A DNA stretch of 9,357 bases from Myxococcales bacterium (GTDB lineage Bacteria > Myxococcota_C > UBA6777): the NCBI GenBank assembly GCA_027005175.1, contig JALTMC010000887.1:1-9357 (forward strand), written 5' to 3'. A program made the translations under genes and the position numbers. The notes beneath the pieces are model-generated. The model did no database searches. It had not been told where the DNA came from and saw nothing but the letters and a program-made list of their open reading frames with translations. The stretch's first letter is position 1. The number at the start of each line of letters is the position of its first letter. Shown here piece after piece: positions 1-5,250 of the stretch.

Positions 1-1568
1 AGCTTGCCTATCACCAGACAAGCTCGCCTGTTCGACTTATTGCAAGCCTTTGAAAAAAGTGACTCCGCTTTTGTCTCATCCTTCTCTCCACCCTGCCCTC
101 GCCACAACAAAGAAGCCCATGTGACGCAACCATCCTGCAACCCTCCAAGACAAGCCTTTTTCGACAACGTACGCGCTCTCACAGCATGGCGTGGCCCCTT
201 CTCTCCCTTAGACCAGTACAAACTTGCACGAACGCATGCGTGATAGTCTTTGGTGTTTTCACAAGTGGCCGTATCTTTGAGAACCGAGGCTGGAGCCTCT
301 GGCTTTTTTGTAGATTGCTTGGAGCGAGTTTGAGGTACCACTCTTGGTATAACCCGGTGTCGAATAGGAAGACTCACTCGAACAGGTCCCTTGCGAGAGT
401 TTGGATACAACTGCTTCTTTTTGACTTGGTAGTCCTGCCATTGAATGTAGCCAAAACCAAGGAACGCACAGATCGACAACAGGATCATCGACCACAACAA
501 GAGCCGGTTGTTTTTTCCTCCAGAAACAGATGTCAGTAGAGACCCAGCCCAAGAAGACTCCTCTTCTTGGGCATTCACGATCCCAGAGGGGAATCGCTCC
601 TCACTGACAAATGCATCTCCGACCAGCGGCTTAATCGATGGTAACTCCGTTTGCGGGAGTGTCCCGTCGATCATCACAGCGATACGATCGGACTTCGACC
701 CGAGCCGTTCCACAAGCTCTGCCTTGAGCGCATCACAGCTCTCGTAGCGATCCTTTGGATCCTTTTCAAGACATTTGAAAAGGATATCGCGCAGAGGTTC
801 GGGAGCCTCCCGGGGCTCTCGCGGTTCATCTCGTAAGATCTTCAACATCAGAGAGGGAGACTGTCCAGAGAAAGGCATCTTTCGGGTGGCCATCACATAC
901 AAGAGGACACCCATGCTATAAATATCTGTCCTGTGGTCTACCGACTTGCTCTCTTCCACTTGCTCAGGTGACATATAATGCAGAGTCCCAACCACCGCAC
1001 CTGTCTTCGTCAATCCTGTCGCATCCAATAACTTGGCTATCCCAAAATCTGTTAACTTTGGGATAAGTAGGTCACCCTCTTGGTGTAATAAGATGTTTTG
1101 TGGCTTTAGATCGCGATGCACAACTCCACGCTGGTGTGCCAACTGCAGTCCATCCAACAAAGGCAGAAACAATGCCTCTATCTGAGGCCAAGAAAGAGGC
1201 TCATTTCTCGACTTCAAATACTGAAGAAGATCTCCCTTGTTACACCACTCCATAGCAAATCCAACAATGCCCCGATCTTCAAAAGAGTCGAAAACCCGGA
1301 CAATATGTTCATGTTGTAGCTGAAACTGGATCTGTGCCTCTCGCAAGAAACGAACACGAAAGTCCTCATCCGAACTCAGTTGAGAAAACAAAACCTTAAC
1401 TGCAATGGGAGCACCATCATCGATTTTACTCCCTTTGTAGACCCAGGCCATCCCACCCTTGCCAAGCTTTGAATCCACAAGATAACGCTCGGCGAGATGA
1501 ATACCCTCCAATGCAGCATCAGCCAATACATTTTGTTTCTGTTTCACCACGCTCTCCAAGCCTTCCAT
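1..1568 (-). CDS. Transmembrane Ser/Thr protein kinase (PknB/Hanks type) with exported Sel1-like repeats; 3' end outside window
   Basis: The frame is open from ATG (1566-1568) to the left edge, giving 522 visible codons and no stop, so the C-terminus is missing. Residues about 28-285 are a complete-looking kinase domain: glycine loop LGKGGMAWVYKG (35-46), ATP-anchoring K58 in IAVKV, helix-C E77, catalytic HRDLKPQN (D153), DFG (D174), an activation segment with GTLHYMSPEQ (194-203), and DIYSMGV. It should phosphorylate Ser/Thr on unknown partners in the cytoplasm. Residues 356-377 are a single hydrophobic helix, followed by a basic/proline-rich linker. From about 430 there are about 36-residue units with cysteine pairs C436/C445, C473/C480 and C509/C517, as in Hcp-type Sel1 repeats, where such pairs form disulfides; this fits a periplasmic location. 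No strong Shine-Dalgarno precedes the ATG. The gene is divergent from the cysteine-rich lipoprotein gene. The kinase call is near certain. The Sel1 call is likely. The ligand is unknown. Confidence 0.95.
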   Translation of the reverse strand, partial: MEGLESVVKQKQNVLADAALEGIHLAERYLVDSKLGKGGMAWVYKGSKIDDGAPIAVKVLFSQLSSDEDFRVRFLREAQIQFQLQHEHIVRVFDSFEDRGIVGFAMEWCNKGDLLQYLKSRNEPLSWPQIEALFLPLLDGLQLAHQRGVVHRDLKPQNILLHQEGDLLIPKLTDFGIAKLLDATGLTKTGAVVGTLHYMSPEQVEESKSVDHRTDIYSMGVLLYVMATRKMPFSGQSPSLMLKILRDEPREPREAPEPLRDILFKCLEKDPKDRYESCDALKAELVERLGSKSDRIAVMIDGTLPQTELPSIKPLVGDAFVSEERFPSGIVNAQEEESSWAGSLLTSVSGGKNNRLLLWSMILLSICAFLGFGYIQWQDYQVKKKQLYPNSRKGPVRVSLPIRHRVIPRVVPQTRSKQSTKKPEAPASVLKDTATCENTKDYHACVRASLYWSKGEKGPRHAVRARTLSKKACLGGLQDGCVTWASLLWRGQGGEKDETKAESLFSKACNKSNRRACLVIGK

Positions 1569-1584
1569 CTATTTGTCAACCCAT

Positions 1585-1627
1585 GGACTCTTGTTATAGT
1601 CATTTGAATCCCCCCACACAAGAGTCC
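1585..1627. promoter_or_regulatory. 10-bp inverted repeat overlapping the kinase promoter
   Basis: GGACTCTTGT at 1585-1594 is the exact reverse complement of ACAAGAGTCC at 1618-1627. The arm centres are about 33 bp apart, close to three helical turns. The arms overlap the proposed -10 and -35 of the kinase promoter, so a dimeric regulator operator is one reading. A third copy of the half-site lies at 1690-1699 in the second 41-bp repeat. No protein is known to bind here; the function is inferred from position only. Confidence 0.4.
1593..1621 (-). promoter_or_regulatory. Candidate sigma70-like promoter for the kinase gene
   Basis: Read on the minus strand, TTGTGT (1616-1621) and TATAAC (1593-1598) are separated by exactly 17 bp. 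The -10 matches the consensus at 5 of 6 positions; the -35 is weaker. Transcription would begin near 1586, leaving a leader of only about 20 nt before the ATG at 1568. The -35 lies inside the first 41-bp repeat. This is a prediction by eye. Confidence 0.35.
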
Positions 1628-1645
1628 GTCCCGCGTTAACGAAGC
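1605..1645 (+). repeat. 41-bp direct repeat, copy 1
   Basis: This matches 1677-1717 at 39 of 41 positions; the differences are C/T at the 8th base and A/G at the 34th. The core is ACACAAGAGTCCGTCCCGCG. It lies in the divergent intergenic region, contributes the -35 of the kinase promoter and one arm of the dyad. It could be a regulator site or a member of a dispersed genomic repeat family; the window alone cannot tell. Confidence 0.85.
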
Positions 1646-1676
1646 TCGCAGAAACTCGCTCTCCAAAACAACAATG

Positions 1677-1717
1677 TGAATCCTCCCACACAAGAGTCCG
1701 TCCCGCGTTGACGAAGC
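1677..1717 (+). repeat. 41-bp direct repeat, copy 2
   Basis: This is the second copy, 72 bp downstream of the first and in the same orientation. Its 34th base is G rather than A, which creates TTGACG (1708-1713), a good -35 for the rightward gene. Copy 1 has TTAACG at the same place. Confidence 0.85.
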
Positions 1718-1737
1718 CTGCCCCCTGATGCTATCCT
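1708..1737 (+). promoter_or_regulatory. Candidate promoter for the cysteine-rich lipoprotein gene
   Basis: TTGACG (1708-1713) and TATCCT (1732-1737) are spaced by 18 bp on the plus strand. They match the sigma70 consensus at 5 of 6 and 4 of 6 positions. Transcription would start near 1744, upstream of every candidate start codon (1757, 1814, 1850). The -35 falls inside the second 41-bp repeat. Confidence 0.3.
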
Positions 1738-1756
1738 CAACCAAGACAACCGCAAC

Positions 1757-4700
1757 GTGTTTCACTCTCTCCTTAAGATTGTAGCTCTCAACGCGCACAA
1801 GGCACCAGCAAGAATGTTCTCTACACACCAAAGCGAGATTTCTGCGCCAATGTCATCGTCTCAAGCGACGTACAACCACAAAGCAACAGCCCACACACCC
1901 GCCCAAACAATCCTTCGATTGCGATGGTGCTCCTTCTTGAGAAGTGGGCTGCCTCGTATCCTGGCCTTGTTCTTCATCACTGGACTGCTGACCAACTGCA
2001 GTCCTGGAAACCAACAAGTGGAGATGGCACCAGGAAAGTGTAACCCACTGGCTTGGGTAAAAAAACAAAAGTCGGATGCCCAAAGTGTACTGGTCAAAAA
2101 GAAAGAATACCAAGCTCTCTTGTCACTGTTTAAGGACAAGGACGGAAAAGCCCGAGACGAAAAAGGATGCTTAATCCCCCTATGGAAAGAGCGACTCCAA
2201 AATAAAAAAGACCGAAAAGAGGAGGGAGAACTCTTTTCCATGGTCACCATTCAGGCCAATGGAACGATGCTACCATGGACAGAAAGTGGTCAAAAAGCCT
2301 CCCCCTCTCCGCTTCTCAAGACACCCGGTGACGCCGATCTTAAGGGCTTGTTTTTCCGCTTGTATGTGGTTCATCCCGATTTTCAAGGCCAGCTTCGAGA
2401 CAGTTGCAAGATCATGCAAGTCCCGGGCTATCAATGTTTTAGCGCAGAAGGTTCACGATGCCTCTTCTATATCGACCTCTATTTAACGGATCCAGCAGGC
2501 AAACTCCCAGTTCAACCTCCGCAAGGTCCAAACAAAAGCTCCTGCCGCCTCTGTATGCCAGAAGTCTGCGACGGACAAGACAACGACTGCAACGGAAAAA
2601 CAGATGAAGGAGCCACCTGCTTAGGTAAAGAGAGCCGCTGTTGTGGTGTGAAATGCATTGATATCGCAAAAGACGCAAACAACTGTGGAGCATGTGGCAA
2701 ACAATGCCCAACAGACCAACATTGTAGCGAGCAGCACTGTTGTCCCAAAGATCAAACGTGGTGTGCCGCACGCAACCAGTGTGTGGCCACAAAAACAGAC
2801 CCCAACAACTGTGGGACTTGTGGAAATGCCTGCAAAACAGGTGACTCTTGTACGCAGGGTAAATGCTGCCCAAAAGGTCGAAGCTGGTGCGACAATACGA
2901 AACAATGTATCGATCGAAACACCGACAAGCTCAACTGTGGTGCATGCGGCACAGTCTGCGGAAAAGACCAGCTCTGCAGCGCAGGACATTGTTGCCCCAA
3001 AGCACAAACGTGGTGCGACAAAACAAAAGCTTGCCTTGATTTAAGCAGCAACAAAGAAAACTGTGGTAGCTGTGGAAAAGCCTGCAGCAGCGGCCTTGTT
3101 TGCAGTCAGGGGCATTGTTGTGCACAAGGAGAGACGTGGTGCGATGAGGCCAAAGCTTGTATCAACCTGAAGACAAATCAGTCTCATTGTGGTGTTTGCA
3201 GCAAACCGGGACAGTCCTCTGCATGCTCAAGCAGTCAGATTTGTTGCAATGGCTCATGTGTTGACCCACAAACAGACGCCAAACACTGTGGATCTTGTGG
3301 AAAGGCCTGTACGGCTCCCCTGTCATGTAGCAGTGGGAACTGCCAATGCCCCTCACAAGGGACACTCTGTGGTACAGCGTGTTTTGATCTCAAGATCAGC
3401 GCCAAACACTGTGGCAAATGTCAGAACGCTTGCAATGCCAACGACAAATGCTCTCTGGGTCGCTGCATCAAAAACTGCCCCTCCGACTCTCCCGCTTGTG
3501 GTGGCTCATGCTGCCCCACTCTCAAGGGAGGATTTGGCTGTTGTACCAATGCCTGTGTCTCTCTCAAAGCAAATACCAAGCATTGTGGAAAATGTGGCAA
3601 AGCCTGTGCCACAGATGAGTTTTGTTGCAATGGCTCTTGTGCCAATACACAGAAAGATCCTCTCCACTGTGGAAGTTGCGGAAAGAGTTGCAATGCCGGA
3701 GAGATTTGCAGTCAAGGACATTGCTGCCCCACCGACAAAACCTGGTGTAGCCTCAGCAAAAAATGCATTGACGTCCAGACCGATACCAACAACTGCGGTG
3801 TGTGCAACAACAAGTGTGTGGGCTCTCAAGTCTGCGACAAAGGCACCTGTCGCTGTCCCTCCAGTGGCCAAACACTCTGTGGTACTCTTTGCATCAACAC
3901 CAGCAGCGACATCGACCACTGTGGAGCATGCAACAATCAATGTGTCTTGGGTCAGACCTGTCAAAACGGTGTCTGCCAATGTCCAACAGGCCAGATGGTC
4001 TGCAAGAAACAATGCACCAACACAAACGTAGATCCCCGCAACTGCGGAGGGTGTGGGAAGACTTGTGCCACAGGGCAACGATGCAGCCTTGGCAAATGCT
4101 CTCTTCAATGCGCGACAGGCACCCAAAAATGTGGTTCCATTTGCTGCCCGACCTCTCAACAAGGCTTGGAGTGTTGCAACAACCAATGCGTTTCCCTCCT
4201 GAGCGATACCGCCAACTGCGGAAAATGCAACAACTCATGCGCCCCAGGGCTGCTGTGTAACAACGGAAAATGTGGATGTTCTCAAGGACGCACACTGTGT
4301 GGAAGTCAATGTTTGGACACCACAACAGACTTCAACAACTGCGGTGCCTGTGCCAAAAAATGCCTCACAGGACAAACCTGCAGCAAAGGGAAATGTATCT
4401 GTCCCCCTGGCTTATCCGCCTGTGGAGGGAAATGCACCAACATCCAAACCAACCCCATCCACTGCGGTGCTTGCAACAAGACATGCAAGGCCGGTGAAAA
4501 ATGCTCTGCCGGAACATGCCAACTCAACTGCCCCACAGGAACCAACGCGTGCGGCATTGCCTGCTGTTCCTCCAGTCAAACCTGCTGCAACAACGGGTGC
4601 TTCGTTGTAAGCACAAACAATACGCACTGTGGAGCATGTGGAAACACTTGCAGCAGTGGCAAGACGTGTTGCGGTGGCTCCTGCGCCAACCTACAAACGA

Positions 4701-4924
4701 ACGCCAAACACTGCGGAACATGCGGCAATGCTTGCCCCTCCGGTCAAGCTTGCAGCAGTGGAAACTGTTGCCCCAGCGGTCGAACATGGTGCGCCGCTGC
4801 CAAAAAATGCGTCAACCTCCAAAAAGATACCAGCCATTGCGGTCGCTGTAGCCGCAAATGCGACTGGTGGCGATTCCGATGCAAAAGCGGAAAATGCTGT
4901 AGCATCTTCAATGTTTGCAATTAA
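1757..4924 (+). CDS. Giant cysteine-rich putative lipoprotein with a MopE-type motif and 18 Stig1-like repeats
   Basis: Function is unknown; it is probably an exported, disulfide-stabilised surface or adhesion protein. The longest reading starts at GTG 1757 (1055 aa). In-frame ATGs at 1814 (M20) and 1850 (M32) are alternatives, and none has a convincing Shine-Dalgarno. Residues about 62-81 are a signal peptide, RSGLPRILALFFITGLLTNC, with a lipobox-like LTNC; Asn before Cys81 is atypical, so lipidation is likely but not certain. Such a signal suits a start later than GTG 1757. Residues 82-265 contain few cysteines and match no family I recognise. Residues 268-285, PEVCDGQDNDCNGKTDEG, are a MopE-type putative metal-binding motif. 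From C295 to the end, 18 units of about 42 residues share C-x(n)-C-x(n)-[NH]CGxCxxxC-x(n)-C-x(n)-C, the pattern of Stig1-type domains common in predatory and other Myxococcota-like bacteria. The stop is followed by an intrinsic terminator. Confidence 0.9.
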   Translation: MFHSLLKIVALNAHKAPARMFSTHQSEISAPMSSSQATYNHKATAHTPAQTILRLRWCSFLRSGLPRILALFFITGLLTNCSPGNQQVEMAPGKCNPLAWVKKQKSDAQSVLVKKKEYQALLSLFKDKDGKARDEKGCLIPLWKERLQNKKDRKEEGELFSMVTIQANGTMLPWTESGQKASPSPLLKTPGDADLKGLFFRLYVVHPDFQGQLRDSCKIMQVPGYQCFSAEGSRCLFYIDLYLTDPAGKLPVQPPQGPNKSSCRLCMPEVCDGQDNDCNGKTDEGATCLGKESRCCGVKCIDIAKDANNCGACGKQCPTDQHCSEQHCCPKDQTWCAARNQCVATKTDPNNCGTCGNACKTGDSCTQGKCCPKGRSWCDNTKQCIDRNTDKLNCGACGTVCGKDQLCSAGHCCPKAQTWCDKTKACLDLSSNKENCGSCGKACSSGLVCSQGHCCAQGETWCDEAKACINLKTNQSHCGVCSKPGQSSACSSSQICCNGSCVDPQTDAKHCGSCGKACTAPLSCSSGNCQCPSQGTLCGTACFDLKISAKHCGKCQNACNANDKCSLGRCIKNCPSDSPACGGSCCPTLKGGFGCCTNACVSLKANTKHCGKCGKACATDEFCCNGSCANTQKDPLHCGSCGKSCNAGEICSQGHCCPTDKTWCSLSKKCIDVQTDTNNCGVCNNKCVGSQVCDKGTCRCPSSGQTLCGTLCINTSSDIDHCGACNNQCVLGQTCQNGVCQCPTGQMVCKKQCTNTNVDPRNCGGCGKTCATGQRCSLGKCSLQCATGTQKCGSICCPTSQQGLECCNNQCVSLLSDTANCGKCNNSCAPGLLCNNGKCGCSQGRTLCGSQCLDTTTDFNNCGACAKKCLTGQTCSKGKCICPPGLSACGGKCTNIQTNPIHCGACNKTCKAGEKCSAGTCQLNCPTGTNACGIACCSSSQTCCNNGCFVVSTNNTHCGACGNTCSSGKTCCGGSCANLQTNAKHCGTCGNACPSGQACSSGNCCPSGRTWCAAAKKCVNLQKDTSHCGRCSRKCDWWRFRCKSGKCCSIFNVCN
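2639..4921 (+). repeat. Array of 18 cysteine-rich repeat units within the lipoprotein gene
   Basis: Eighteen [NH]CGxC cores were counted by eye, holding about 150 cysteines in 761 residues (about one in five). Units come in several flavours by their opening: WC-type (units 2-5, 10 and 18), CG-type (7, 11, 14 and 15), NGSC/GGSC-type (6, 9 and 17), and a longer type with extra CC pairs (8, 13 and 16). Unit 12 opens with VCKKQC. Units are diverged at the nucleotide level, so the array is old rather than a recent expansion, although short identical stretches remain (for example TTGTTGCAATGGCTC near 3241 and 3623). Confidence 0.9.
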
Positions 4925-4949
4925 ATATCACTCCTATCGACATCGATTC

Positions 4950-4988
4950 GCCCGTTGCTGCAATGTCTTGCAGTCTTTTCGGGCTTTT
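4950..4988 (+). terminator. Intrinsic terminator after the lipoprotein gene
   Basis: An inner perfect stem CTGCAA (4958-4963) / TTGCAG (4968-4973) with a TGTC tetraloop is extended by an outer stem GCCCG (4950-4954) / CGGGC (4980-4984). It is followed directly by TTTT (4985-4988). It lies 26 bp past the stop codon. The bulges between the stems are asymmetric and the T tract is short, so efficiency is uncertain. It should separate the lipoprotein from the downstream glycosyltransferase gene. Confidence 0.7.
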
Positions 4989-5128
4989 GTACAAGTCCTT
5001 TGCACCCAACCAAGCATTCTGTGCCACTGATCATTCCTATGTCGATCGAATGACCATCACACACTGACAACGTTTGCACCAGGAAGCTCTTACAACACCG
5101 AGCAGAAAAAGACATACTCTGTATCGCC
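4989..5128. other. Intergenic spacer without a recognisable gene
   Basis: Between the terminator and the next promoter I see no supported coding frame, RNA gene or mobile element. A loosely similar pair, ATCACTCCTATCGACATCGA (4927 onward) and ATCATTCCTATGTCGATCGA (5030 onward), is the only internal similarity noted, and it is too weak to interpret. Confidence 0.5.
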
Positions 5129-5157
5129 TTGACATCAAACTGTTGATCTCCTATATC
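5129..5157 (+). promoter_or_regulatory. Sigma70-like promoter for the glycosyltransferase gene
   Basis: A perfect TTGACA (5129-5134), a 17-bp spacer and TATATC (5152-5157) make the best promoter in the window. The expected start of transcription is near 5164, giving a leader of about 87 nt before the ATG at 5251. Its place just after the terminator supports independent transcription of the glycosyltransferase. Confidence 0.55.
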
Positions 5158-5164
5158 CTGCTGT

Positions 5165-5211
5165 CTGCTTTCGTGCAGTTAGCGTGGATTCTCTCTACAG
5201 GAGGAATCCAC
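5165..5211 (+). promoter_or_regulatory. Structured 5' leader: two hairpins with an orphan AGGAGG
   Basis: The first small hairpin is CTGC (5165-5168) / GCAG (5175-5178). The second has a perfect 8-bp stem, GTGGATTC (5184-5191) / GAATCCAC (5204-5211), with a 12-nt loop. A perfect Shine-Dalgarno hexamer AGGAGG (5199-5204) sits across the loop and the first base of the 3' arm, but no ATG, GTG or TTG follows at a usable distance. It may be a control element, a ribosome standby site or an operator. No known riboswitch or leader class is recognised. Confidence 0.45.
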
Positions 5212-5237
5212 TCACCATACTCAATTTAAGGACATCA

Positions 5238-5244
5238 AAGGAAG
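5238..5244 (+). promoter_or_regulatory. Ribosome binding site of the glycosyltransferase gene
   Basis: AAGGAAG ends 6 nt before the ATG at 5251. It fixes this start: an in-frame TAA at 5227-5229 rules out any extension beyond a few codons. A second weaker TAAGGA is at 5227-5232. Confidence 0.75.
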
Positions 5245-5250
5245 ACTTTT

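Noticed and set aside
1544-1831. Minus-strand 95-codon frame across the divergent intergenic region, containing two in-register copies of a peptide ending TRDGLLCG
   Set aside because: It is open because the two 41-bp repeats are 72 bp (24 codons) apart. Both repeat differences change amino acids, there is no ribosome binding site, and it overlaps both flanking genes.
3189-4031. 280-codon plus-strand frame inside the cysteine-rich gene
   Set aside because: This is a shadow of the repetitive TGT/TGC-rich codons of the real frame. It has no signal peptide, no coherent domain, and several similar shadows occur in the same gene.
3506-4186. 226-codon minus-strand frame opposite the cysteine-rich gene
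   Set aside because: Its Ala/Thr/Val-rich low-complexity translation is the antisense of the cysteine repeats, so it is composition-driven and not a supported gene.
4927-5053. Two similar stretches around ATCACTCCTATCGACATCGA and ATCATTCCTATGTCGATCGA flanking the terminator
   Set aside because: The similarity is short and gapped, and there is no flanking mobile-element gene or target duplication; it is probably chance.
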